From contig RDYL01000003.1 of assembly GCA_004293165.1 (NCBI GenBank), positions 1 to 64,000 on the forward strand: a stretch of 64,000 nt of DNA, written 5' to 3'. The notes under the pieces are model-generated. The model ran no database searches, was not told where the DNA came from, and saw nothing but the letters and a program-made list of their open reading frames with translations. Shown here one piece after another: positions 54,962 to 63,007 of this stretch; positions within the stretch are counted from its first letter, which is position 1, and each line of letters opens with the position of its first letter. This stretch comes from Flavobacteriia bacterium (GTDB lineage Bacteria > Bacteroidota > Bacteroidia > Flavobacteriales > Flavobacteriaceae). A program made the translations under genes and the position numbers.

Positions 54962-55002
54962 TAATTAGACAATGTGCCAATTTAGGCTCATTAACACATT
55001 GT

Positions 55003-56727
55003 CTAATTCAATCTATAAACTGGATACTGCAAATGCGCTTTTTCATAATAAGGCGATTGTCTGTACACCCAATCCAATTGTGCTGCGCCGTTTTCAGCGA
55101 AAGCTTTGTCGTTTTGTTTCTTTTGTTCTAATTCGGCTTTGATTTTTGGATTTTTGTCTAAAAATTCTTTGGCTAAATCTTCAAAAACATAACTCGAAAA
55201 ATATTCTTTTTGTTGTAAAATAGGGTCAAAGAAGTTCCAATTGAAATAACTGTCCACTGCTTCAGGTTCTAAGGTTTCTACTAAATATTTCACGCCTGGT
55301 TGATTCGTGTAAAACACATAGTCGCCCATGAAAAACTTCACTTTTTGAGTCGATTTAGACACTTTCGTATTGTAATGTCCGTAATGTCCTTCGTAAGGCG
55401 ATTTTGAGGTTTGATAACTTTCAATTTTATACGATTCTACTTCAATTATCGTATCTTTTTGAATACGTTCGGCATTGATATTATTCAATTTCAAAATATC
55501 CAAAACTTGCCATTGCGATTGTGGAATAATATACGCTTTCGGAATATTTACAAATTTCGTAGGTTTATAATTCCCATAAAATGGGATTTTCTTGGTAAAC
55601 GGTTTACTTTTATCGTAAAACAATCGGTCTTTTCCTGAAATATCGCTTGGTTTGTAACCGCCTTGATAGCCTTTAAAATCTATATAAGACACTTTCGTTG
55701 AATCAATTGCCCAATCCATCGGATATTCCATTCCAGCTTGATATTCGTTCAATGCGTCTTTTCGCATTTGTTTGATTTTCTGCCAATTTGAGTCTGCGAA
55801 ATTGATCGTGCTGACCATAAATTCGTAAGTCACTTTCACTCGTTCTTTATAGACTTTCAACATGTGTGTTTCGGGAACAAATCCTAAAGTATGAAACAAA
55901 GTCGAATAACCTGTCGCATATCTTGGTGTATCGGTAAATTGCTCAAAACCTTTATCAGGCGTGGTGCTGTGTACATTTACATAAGGAACCACATCGATTT
56001 TCTTTTTGTTCATGTCTTTCACCACTGAAGGATATAATTCGTTGATGAAATAATTCCCTAATTTGTTTCCCAAACGTTCGTGTTGGGTCGCAATACAAGT
56101 AAACGTATATTGATAATCCGCACCATTGGAAACGTGATTGTCTAAGAAAATATCGGGATTTAACTCGGTAAATAACTTTTGAAAACTTCTCGAATTTTTA
56201 GTGTCCGATTTAATGAAATCGCGATTCAAATCATAATTTCGAGCATTTCCTCTAAAACCATATTCTTCTGGACCGTTTTGATTGGCTCTTGAATGCGAAT
56301 TTCGGTTCAACATCCCACCAACACTATACACCGGAATAGCAGCTATCAAAGTGTTTTTAGCTGTTTTTATTTTTCCCATGGCTAAATCACGCATCAACAT
56401 CATCGTAGCGTCAATGCCGTCAGGTTCACCTGCATGAATGCCGTTGTTGATTAATATTACGGCTTTGTTTTTAGTAAAATATTCGTCAAAATCAAATTTG
56501 CCTTCGCTTGAAAAAAGCACCAAATGCAGAGGTTTTCCGCTATCGGTGGTTCCTTTGTGAATCATTTGGATATTGGCAAAACTTTCGTCTAATTTTTCAT
56601 AAAACGCAATGCATTCTTCATAAGTAGTAGATTGATTGCCATTCCCACGTTCAAAGGGTGTGGTAAAGTTGTTTTGTGAAAACACAGAAATAGAAAAGAA
56701 AAGCAAACTTATTTTTAAAAAGCGCAT
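55003..56727 (-). CDS. M14 family zinc carboxypeptidase
   Basis: A 574-residue secreted peptidase with a signal peptide (MRFLKISLLFFSISVFSQ). The zinc-binding motif is NGIHAGEPDG (His and Glu), with the third ligand probably in DNHVSNGADYQY. The Glu of VPETHMLKVYKER is the likely catalytic one. The long C-terminal part is typical of the Bacteroidota members. The ATG at 56727 gives the clean signal peptide; the longer frame starts with TTG. Likely role: trimming peptides or cell wall pieces outside the cell. Confidence 0.88.
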   Translation of the reverse strand: MRFLKISLLFFSISVFSQNNFTTPFERGNGNQSTTYEECIAFYEKLDESFANIQMIHKGTTDSGKPLHLVLFSSEGKFDFDEYFTKNKAVILINNGIHAGEPDGIDATMMLMRDLAMGKIKTAKNTLIAAIPVYSVGGMLNRNSHSRANQNGPEEYGFRGNARNYDLNRDFIKSDTKNSRSFQKLFTELNPDIFLDNHVSNGADYQYTFTCIATQHERLGNKLGNYFINELYPSVVKDMNKKKIDVVPYVNVHSTTPDKGFEQFTDTPRYATGYSTLFHTLGFVPETHMLKVYKERVKVTYEFMVSTINFADSNWQKIKQMRKDALNEYQAGMEYPMDWAIDSTKVSYIDFKGYQGGYKPSDISGKDRLFYDKSKPFTKKIPFYGNYKPTKFVNIPKAYIIPQSQWQVLDILKLNNINAERIQKDTIIEVESYKIESYQTSKSPYEGHYGHYNTKVSKSTQKVKFFMGDYVFYTNQPGVKYLVETLEPEAVDSYFNWNFFDPILQQKEYFSSYVFEDLAKEFLDKNPKIKAELEQKKQNDKAFAENGAAQLDWVYRQSPYYEKAHLQYPVYRLN

Positions 56728-56810
56728 AGCAGACTTGTATTTGATTTTCAAAAATAAAGAATCTTTTTGAGGTAGAATTTTATAATTCGTAATTTTTAAT
56801 TAATTGGCTT

Positions 56811-56818
56811 TATCTTTG
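56811..56818 (+). promoter_or_regulatory. -7-like box of the DEAD-box gene, four bases from ATG
   Basis: TATCTTTG is followed by TCGC and the ATG at 56823. The same short spacing is found for trmD, pyrE and the cysteine desulfurase gene. Confidence 0.55.
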
Positions 56819-56822
56819 TCGC

Positions 56823-58220
56823 ATGAGTCAAAATCCATATTCCAACAATGTACTATTGAATCTTGGTATTCAAAGTTTAAACAAAATGCAAGAAGTAGCG
56901 CAACATGCTATTTTGAATGAAGATAATATTTTATTGCTTTCTCCAACAGGTTCGGGGAAAACATTAGCGTTTTTGTTGCCTATTTTCCAATTATTAGAAG
57001 AAGATGTAAAAGGGGTTCAATGCTTAATTTTAGTGCCTTCGCGCGAATTAGGTTTGCAAATTGAACAAGTTTGGAAAAAAATGGGCACGCATTACAAAGT
57101 CAATACGTGTTATGGCGGCCATTCGATTGATATCGAAATCAATAATTTAAGTAATCCACCAGCGTTGTTAATTGGAACATCCGGAAGAATTGCCGATCAT
57201 TTAGACCGAGGAAGTTTTGCTACCGATAACATCAAAACCTATGTTTTAGACGAATTTGACAAATCGTTGCAATTGGGTTTCCATGAAGAAATGTCGTATA
57301 TCATTGGAAAAATCACGAGAGCCAACAAACGAATTTTAGTTTCTGCGACTTCTGGTGTGGAAATTCCGAAATATACCAAAGTAATTGATCCGAAAGTAAT
57401 TGATTTTATTCCGAACCAAAAACAGAATGATAATTTAGATGTTCGCATCGTATTTTCGAAATCGAAAGATAAAATTGATTCGTTGTTTCAGTTGATTTGT
57501 TCTTTAAATTCTGAAGCTGCGATTATTTTTTGTAATCATAGAGAAGCGGTAGAACGCATTCATGAAATGTTAACTGCAAAAGGAATTATTTCCACGTATT
57601 ATCACGGTGGATTAGACCAAGACGAGCGTGAACGTGCTTTGATTCAGTTCAGAAATGGAAGTGTTTCGTATTTGATTACAACCGATTTAGGTGCGAGAGG
57701 TTTGGATATTCCCGAAATGAAACACGTAATTCATTACCATTTGCCCGCAAAAGAAGACGAATTCACCCACAGAAATGGAAGAACCGCGCGTATGTTAGCA
57801 ACAGGAACCGCTTATGTGCTAATTCACGAAACCGAGAAAAAATCCGATTATTTTGATTACGGCAAACGTAGATTAGATGTTTCTAGTGCGAAATCATTGC
57901 CAAAAGCGCCTTTATATCAAACGCTTTACATCAGCGGAGGAAAGAAAAATAAATTGAATAAAATTGACATTGTAGGTTTCTTTTCGCAAAAAGGAAAATT
58001 AGAAAAAGACGATATTGGATTAATCGAAGTAAAAGATTTTATTTCGTTTGTAGCGGTGAAATATCCAAAAGTAAAATCGTTATTGCAAAACATCAAAGAG
58101 GAGAAAATGAAAGGAAAAAAGTATAAAATTGAAGTAGCGAGAAAGGTAATAAAGAAAGAGGAGGAGGAGGAAGAAAACCATCCGAAATTTACGTCACGTA
58201 AAGAGAATAATAGAAAATAG
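56823..58220 (+). CDS. DbpA-like RNA helicase with DEFD motif
   Basis: A 465-residue helicase. Walker A reads SPTGSGKTLAF; motif II is DEFD (Asp143 to Asp146) instead of DEAD; motif III is SATSG; the last motif is HRNGRTARM. A C-terminal DbpA-type RNA-binding domain lies at about 380-450 (LYISGGKKNKLNKIDIVGF). DbpA proteins bind 23S helix 92 in ribosome assembly. The essential Asp and Glu of motif II are kept, so ATP hydrolysis is expected. Confidence 0.9.
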   Translation: MSQNPYSNNVLLNLGIQSLNKMQEVAQHAILNEDNILLLSPTGSGKTLAFLLPIFQLLEEDVKGVQCLILVPSRELGLQIEQVWKKMGTHYKVNTCYGGHSIDIEINNLSNPPALLIGTSGRIADHLDRGSFATDNIKTYVLDEFDKSLQLGFHEEMSYIIGKITRANKRILVSATSGVEIPKYTKVIDPKVIDFIPNQKQNDNLDVRIVFSKSKDKIDSLFQLICSLNSEAAIIFCNHREAVERIHEMLTAKGIISTYYHGGLDQDERERALIQFRNGSVSYLITTDLGARGLDIPEMKHVIHYHLPAKEDEFTHRNGRTARMLATGTAYVLIHETEKKSDYFDYGKRRLDVSSAKSLPKAPLYQTLYISGGKKNKLNKIDIVGFFSQKGKLEKDDIGLIEVKDFISFVAVKYPKVKSLLQNIKEEKMKGKKYKIEVARKVIKKEEEEEENHPKFTSRKENNRK

Positions 58221-58257
58221 TGCTTTATTTCAATTAAAAAAGAGATGAATTAGTTTT

Positions 58258-58332
58258 TTGTCATTCCGACGCAAGGAGGAATCACATAACGTAGATTGAA
58301 TTATGAGATTTCTCCTTGCGTCGAAATGACAA
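58258..58332. repeat. Imperfect palindrome, TGTCATTCCGACGCAAGGAG type
   Basis: Left arm 58259-58287 and right arm 58303-58331 pair at about 25 of 29 positions. The family, with the core CGACGCAAGGAG and its complement, recurs in many Flavobacteria. A half copy, GATTCCTTCGGAATGACAAA, lies at about 29901-29920. Confidence 0.75.
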
Positions 58333-58358
58333 TGTATTGATGTGAATTTAGGATAAAA

Positions 58359-58991
58359 ATGAATCTAAACTGCCCACTTTGCAATTCCAATGCAACGCTT
58401 TTCTGCGAAAAGCCAAAGCATTTGTTTTATAAATGCACCAATTGCGATGGCATTTTCAGACCAAAACATACTTTTTTAACCGCTGAAGAAGAGAAAGAAC
58501 ACTACGAAAAACACAATAATGATGTTTTTGATGAACGCTATCAAAACTTTGTTTCACCAATCGTAAATACTGTTTTACATGATTTTTCTCCAGAAGCTAA
58601 AGGTCTGGATTTTGGTTCAGGAACAGGTCCGGTAATTGCTAAAATGTTGACAGATAAAGGCTATCAAGTACAGAATTACGATTTGTTTTTTGCGAATGAA
58701 CCATCGCTTTTGAAAGATAAATATGATTACGTTTCGTGTTGCGAAGTAATGGAGCATTTTCATCATCCGTATCAAGAATTTGAATTATTGAAAAGCTTAT
58801 TACTTCCGAAAGGTAAGTTGTATTGCAAAACAGCCATTTACAACCATCAAATGCCTTTTGAAAATTGGTATTACAAAGATGATTTTACCCATGTTTTCAT
58901 TTACCAACCCAAAACATTGGAATGGATAAAAACTGAGTTTCACTTTTCGAATTTAATTATCAAAGAGAAATTGATTGTGTTTGAATGCTAA
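58359..58991 (+). CDS. SAM-dependent methyltransferase with N-terminal zinc ribbon
   Basis: A 210-residue protein. Two CxxC pairs (CPLCNSNATLFC and YKCTNCDGIF) at residues 4-30 suggest a zinc ribbon. A Rossmann methyltransferase core follows (GLDFGSGTGPVIAKML, VSCCEVMEHFHHPYQEFEL). The zinc ribbon and YKCTNCDGIFRPKH hint at RNA or protein substrates, not proven. Confidence 0.8.
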   Translation: MNLNCPLCNSNATLFCEKPKHLFYKCTNCDGIFRPKHTFLTAEEEKEHYEKHNNDVFDERYQNFVSPIVNTVLHDFSPEAKGLDFGSGTGPVIAKMLTDKGYQVQNYDLFFANEPSLLKDKYDYVSCCEVMEHFHHPYQEFELLKSLLLPKGKLYCKTAIYNHQMPFENWYYKDDFTHVFIYQPKTLEWIKTEFHFSNLIIKEKLIVFEC

Positions 58992-59010
58992 AATGAATTA
59001 TTAAAAGTAT

Positions 59011-59139
59011 TTAACCACATAGAAACATAGTTATTAAGACTTTTTTAGATCATAAATGATTTACATAGTCTATGTTTACTTAAGTTAGTAAAACGCCTTT
59101 TATAGACTTTAACTAATTTCTATGTTTCTATGTGGTTAA
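59011..59139. repeat. Palindromic repeat with perfect 20-bp ends
   Basis: TTAACCACATAGAAACATAG at 59011-59030 is the exact complement of 59120-59139. The 89 bases between them contain a partial mirror image. It fills almost the whole gap between two convergent genes. A truncated relative lies at 45920-45987. It looks like a MITE-like or REP-type element; no coding part. Confidence 0.75.
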
Positions 59140-59145
59140 AAAAAA

Positions 59146-59604
59146 TTATTTCTTATCCAAAACCGCTTTAGGAACCAATTGCGAAATGTCGCCACCGTTT
59201 CTTAATACATCACGTACAATACTTGAGGAAATAAAAGAAGTTCTAGCAGCTGTTAATAAGAAAACGGTTTCTATTTTAGACATGACACGATTGGTGTGTG
59301 CGATGGCTTTTTCAAATTCAAAATCAGCCGGATTTCTTAGTCCGCGTAAGATGAATTCCGCGTTTTCTTTTTTACATAAATCGATTGTTAAACCAGAGTA
59401 GGTGATGACTTTTACTTTTGGCTCGTCTTTGAAAGCTTCTTCGATAAAGCGTTTTCTATCTTCTAAGGAAAACATGTATTTTTTTTCGGCATTAACACCA
59501 ATCGCTACAATCACTTCATCAAATAAAGAAACGCCTCTTTTGATAATATCGTAATGCCCGTTCGTAATGGGGTCAAATGATCCTGGAAATATTGCTTTTT
59601 TCAT
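59146..59604 (-). CDS. coaD: Pantetheine-phosphate adenylyltransferase
   Basis: This 152-residue enzyme adds AMP to 4'-phosphopantetheine in CoA synthesis. FPGSFDPITNGHYDII is the nucleotide-binding motif, LRNPADFEFEKAIAHTNR and ISSSIVRDVLRNGG are the other marks. It lies three bases after ddl and is cotranscribed. Confidence 0.95.
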   Translation of the reverse strand: MKKAIFPGSFDPITNGHYDIIKRGVSLFDEVIVAIGVNAEKKYMFSLEDRKRFIEEAFKDEPKVKVITYSGLTIDLCKKENAEFILRGLRNPADFEFEKAIAHTNRVMSKIETVFLLTAARTSFISSSIVRDVLRNGGDISQLVPKAVLDKK

Positions 59605-59607
59605 TTT

Positions 59608-60582
59608 TTACTTCTTTAAAGCCAATTCAATAGCGTTTTCAAATAATTCAGGTAATGAAATTCCTGCTTCTCTAGCTTGTTGTGGTAAAATACTTTCGGT
59701 AGTTAAGCCTGGAATCGTATTCATTTCTAACATGTGTGGTTCGTTGTTTACGATAATGAATTCACTTCTCGAAAAACCTTTCATTTTCAATACTTCATAA
59801 GCTCTTTTGGCAACCGTTTCGATTTTTACTTTCAATTCATTTGAAATCCTCGCTGGCGTAATCTCTTTAGATTTCCCTAAATATTTCGCTTCGTAATCAA
59901 AAAAGTCGTTTTCGGATACGATTTCGGTAATAGGTAAAACGGTAACCGTTCCTTTATAGTTGATTACACCCACCGAAACTTCTGTTCCGTCCAAGAAACT
60001 TTCTATGATGATTTCGTCGTCTTCTTTGTAAGCATTTTCAATGGCTGGAAGAAATTCTGCTACTGTTTTTACTTTCGAAATTCCGAAACTTGAACCTGAT
60101 TTATTTGGTTTTACAAAACAAGGTAAACCCACTTTAGCTAAAATGGTATCTACGTTAATTTCGTTGCCTAAATTCAAATAGTACGATTCCGCCGTTTTGA
60201 TTCCGTATGGTTTTAAAACCGACAACATATCACGTTTATTGAATGTTAACGCGGCTTGGTAATAATCGCACGAAGTTTGAGGAATATTCAATAATTCGAA
60301 ATACGCTTGCATCAAACCATCTTCGCCCGGTGTGCCGTGAATGGCATTAAAAACCACATCAAAATTGATTTTTGAACCATTAACTGTTACTGAAAAATCG
60401 TTTTTATCAATAGGAAATTCGGTATCATTTTCGTCAACATATACCCATTTTTCTTTAAAAATATGAATGCGGTATGGATTAAATTTTGCACGATTAATGT
60501 TCTTAAACACTACATTTCCGCTAGTTAACGAAATTTTGTACTCACTAGAGTAACCTCCCATTATAATGGCTACGTTTTTCAT
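59608..60582 (-). CDS. ddl: D-alanine--D-alanine ligase
   Basis: This 324-residue ATP-grasp enzyme makes the D-Ala-D-Ala end of peptidoglycan stems. MGGYSSEYKISLTSG, HGTPGEDGLMQAYFEL, CFVKPNKSGSSFGISKV and LEMNTIPGLTTESILP are diagnostic. The ATG at 60582 is preferred; a TTG four codons earlier is the alternative. It is divergent from the PASTA gene. Confidence 0.95.
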   Translation of the reverse strand: MKNVAIIMGGYSSEYKISLTSGNVVFKNINRAKFNPYRIHIFKEKWVYVDENDTEFPIDKNDFSVTVNGSKINFDVVFNAIHGTPGEDGLMQAYFELLNIPQTSCDYYQAALTFNKRDMLSVLKPYGIKTAESYYLNLGNEINVDTILAKVGLPCFVKPNKSGSSFGISKVKTVAEFLPAIENAYKEDDEIIIESFLDGTEVSVGVINYKGTVTVLPITEIVSENDFFDYEAKYLGKSKEITPARISNELKVKIETVAKRAYEVLKMKGFSRSEFIIVNNEPHMLEMNTIPGLTTESILPQQAREAGISLPELFENAIELALKK

Positions 60583-60736
60583 TGTAAATTTCAAATTGTT
60601 CTACACAAAATTACATTATTTATTGAGATTTTATATTCTTTTATTCGTTTACCATAGAAATATTTTTTCAAATGTGCCGTTTTAAAAGTGTGAAGAAATC
60701 AAAATGAATTGCTTCGTTATTTCTTTTTGAATTTTA

Positions 60737-60744
60737 TATCTTTG
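60737..60744 (+). promoter_or_regulatory. -7-like box of the PASTA gene
   Basis: TATCTTTG lies 17 bases before the ATG at 60762. On the minus strand TAATTTTG at 60613-60606 could serve ddl. Confidence 0.55.
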
Positions 60745-60761
60745 TCAAAATATCATTTTGT

Positions 60762-61421
60762 ATGAGTTTAATTAAATTTTTAACAAGCCGAACTTTTTTT
60801 ATTCAAGCTTTTTTAGCAATTGCTATTGTTGTGGTTTTCACATTTTTAGTAATACAGTTTTTAGATTTTAGAACCAATCATGGTCAGGAAATTAAAGTGC
60901 CTGATTTATCAAAAATGAAATTAGAAATTGCTGAAGAAAAACTAAACGAATTGGATTTAGAAGTATTTTTATTGGATACGGTAGAATTTAATGCCGATTT
61001 TCCTCCTTTTACAATTTTAGAGCAAGATCCAAAGGCAGGAAGTTTAGTAAAAGACGGCAGAAAAGTGTATGTGAAATTAAATGCAGGAGAATTTACAGAT
61101 ATTACGATTCCTGAGTTTAAAGACAAAACGTTCCGACAAATTTCGGCTACGATAAAATCATTGACTTTAAAAGAAGGTAAAATAACCTATAAACCGCACA
61201 TTGCTAAAGATATTGTATTGCAAATTTATCAAAACGGAAGAAGACTGAGAGCAGGTGATAAGGTGAAGAAAAATTCAACACTTGATTTTGTGTTAGGCGA
61301 CGGTAAAGAAGTATTTAATGAAGAAACCTTTAGTTCGGAAGAACCTGCAGATACTTTACCACCAGCAGAAGAAGGCGTTACAGAACCAGTAGAATTTAAA
61401 GAAGATAATGGCGGATTATAA
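60762..61421 (+). CDS. PASTA domain membrane protein
   Basis: A 219-residue protein with one membrane helix (about residues 12-32) and two PASTA domains facing the periplasm (about 44-108 and 109-178; EQDPKAGSLVKDGRKVYVKL, LRAGDKVKKNSTLDFVLGDG). An acidic tail follows. PASTA domains bind peptidoglycan fragments. There is no kinase domain; a role in wall sensing or anchoring is inferred. The end overlaps rluD by 14 bases. Confidence 0.88.
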   Translation: MSLIKFLTSRTFFIQAFLAIAIVVVFTFLVIQFLDFRTNHGQEIKVPDLSKMKLEIAEEKLNELDLEVFLLDTVEFNADFPPFTILEQDPKAGSLVKDGRKVYVKLNAGEFTDITIPEFKDKTFRQISATIKSLTLKEGKITYKPHIAKDIVLQIYQNGRRLRAGDKVKKNSTLDFVLGDGKEVFNEETFSSEEPADTLPPAEEGVTEPVEFKEDNGGL

Positions 61422-62445
61422 GGTTGAAACTGAATTAGAAGACGAATTATACGAACATCATCGATTTGAAGCAAGTAAAGGACAATCAGCTTTGCGTGTG
61501 GATAAATTTTTGATGAACTTAATTGAAAATACCACCCGAAATAAAATACAACAAGCAGCAGAAAATGGTTCTGTTTTAGTGAACGATGTTGCAGTAAAAT
61601 CCAATTATAAAGTAAAAGCAGGTGATATTGTGCGTTTAGTGTTGGCGCATCCAACGTACGAGCAATTGCTAACGCCTGAAAATATTTCGTTGGACATAGT
61701 TTATGAAGACGATCAATTATTGGTCATCAACAAACCAGCTGGAATGGTAGTGCATCCAGGACACGGAAATTATTCAGGAACTTTAGTAAATGCATTAGCC
61801 TATCATTTTGAGAATTTACCGTTGAATAGTTCGGAACGCCCAGGATTGGTGCATCGAATTGATAAAGATACCACAGGTTTATTGGTTGTAGCTAAAACCG
61901 AACATGCGATGGCTTATTTGTCAAAACAATTTGCTGATAAAACTTCGGAACGAGAATATATTGCTTTGGTTTGGGGAAATATTGAAGAAGAGGAAGGAAC
62001 TGTAGAAGGAAATATTGGTCGTCATGATACCAACCGTATGCGAATGGCGGTTCATGAAAGCGATGAAAAAGGAAAACCAGCGGTAACACATTATAAAGTT
62101 TTAGAACGATTTGGATATGTAACTTTAGTTTCTTGTCAGTTAGAAACAGGAAGAACACACCAAATTCGTGTGCATATGAAACACATTGGTCACACGCTTT
62201 TTAACGACGAACGTTACGGTGGTGATGCTATTTTAAAGGGAACTACGTTTACCAAATACAAGCAATTTGTAGATAATTGTTTTAAAGTATTACCAAGACA
62301 AGCACTTCACGCGAAAACATTAGGGTTTGAACACCCAATAACAAAAGAATTTTTACGTTTTGATACGCCAATTCCACAAGATTTACAGGAATGTATTGAA
62401 AAATGGCGTGTGTATTCAAAAGCACAAACATTTACAGAAGAATAA
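61408..62445 (+). CDS. rluD: Ribosomal large subunit pseudouridine synthase D-like
   Basis: A 345-residue enzyme that makes pseudouridine in 23S rRNA. An S4 RNA-binding domain lies at about 28-90 (LRVDKFLMNLIENTTRNKIQ), and the catalytic motif HRIDKDTTGLLVV holds Asp152. CQLETGRTHQIRVHMKHIGH is the second conserved block. The start overlaps the PASTA gene, so the two are translationally coupled. Confidence 0.93.
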   Translation: MADYKVETELEDELYEHHRFEASKGQSALRVDKFLMNLIENTTRNKIQQAAENGSVLVNDVAVKSNYKVKAGDIVRLVLAHPTYEQLLTPENISLDIVYEDDQLLVINKPAGMVVHPGHGNYSGTLVNALAYHFENLPLNSSERPGLVHRIDKDTTGLLVVAKTEHAMAYLSKQFADKTSEREYIALVWGNIEEEEGTVEGNIGRHDTNRMRMAVHESDEKGKPAVTHYKVLERFGYVTLVSCQLETGRTHQIRVHMKHIGHTLFNDERYGGDAILKGTTFTKYKQFVDNCFKVLPRQALHAKTLGFEHPITKEFLRFDTPIPQDLQECIEKWRVYSKAQTFTEE

Positions 62446-62473
62446 AATAAATCCCACTATTGTGGGATTTATT
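62446..62473. terminator. Bidirectional terminator
   Basis: AATAAATCCCAC pairs with GTGGGATTTATT around a four-base loop. It lies between rluD and the convergent hypothetical gene. Confidence 0.8.
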
Positions 62474-62475
62474 AG

Positions 62476-62955
62476 TTAATTTAAAATAATTTCTGAATTT
62501 GGAATCTGAAATAATTTTATAAAATAATTTTCTAAACAGTTTAAATTGATTAGATTTTTTTCGGTTGTATGAAAATTACTTTGTCCTATTCTTAAAACAT
62601 AGTTTTCTAATCTATTATTTTTATTAGTTTCTCCTTCACCTTCAAAAATAATATCAGAAACAGTTACTATATATTTTTCGTCTATAATTTCTACAGTAAA
62701 ATTCAAATTAAAGGATTGTTCAAAATACCAACCACCTCCTTTACAATCACAATTTAAATTTATTCCCTTACCTGAATTATCTTCCTTGTTTACAGAAATT
62801 TTGGTATGATTTTTATCAATCAAATTTAAAATATCTGTTGAATTTGTTTTAAATCCTAATTGCCAAGTTACCTCTTTTCTTTCTGCTTTAAAATGATGAT
62901 TTTGAGCAAAAGATAAAGATGTGATGAGCAATAAGCCGATAAAATACTTTTTCAT
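62476..62955 (-). CDS. Secreted hypothetical protein
   Basis: A 159-residue protein with a signal peptide (about 1-17, LSFAQ). The mature part has a CDCKGGGWYFEQSF stretch and beta-strand patterns but no family I recognise. It lies downstream of the cytochrome c peroxidase gene on the same strand, 52 bases apart. Confidence 0.6.
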   Translation of the reverse strand: MKKYFIGLLLITSLSFAQNHHFKAERKEVTWQLGFKTNSTDILNLIDKNHTKISVNKEDNSGKGINLNCDCKGGGWYFEQSFNLNFTVEIIDEKYIVTVSDIIFEGEGETNKNNRLENYVLRIGQSNFHTTEKNLINLNCLENYFIKLFQIPNSEIILN

Positions 62956-63007
62956 GCTTTTTATTTTAGTTTAGCAAATTTAAACTTTTTTAAAGGATAT
63001 TTAGAAA

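Noticed and set aside
59011..59139. CRISPR-type array
   Set aside because: Only two inverted copies of a 20-base sequence; no regular direct repeats, spacers or cas genes anywhere in the window.
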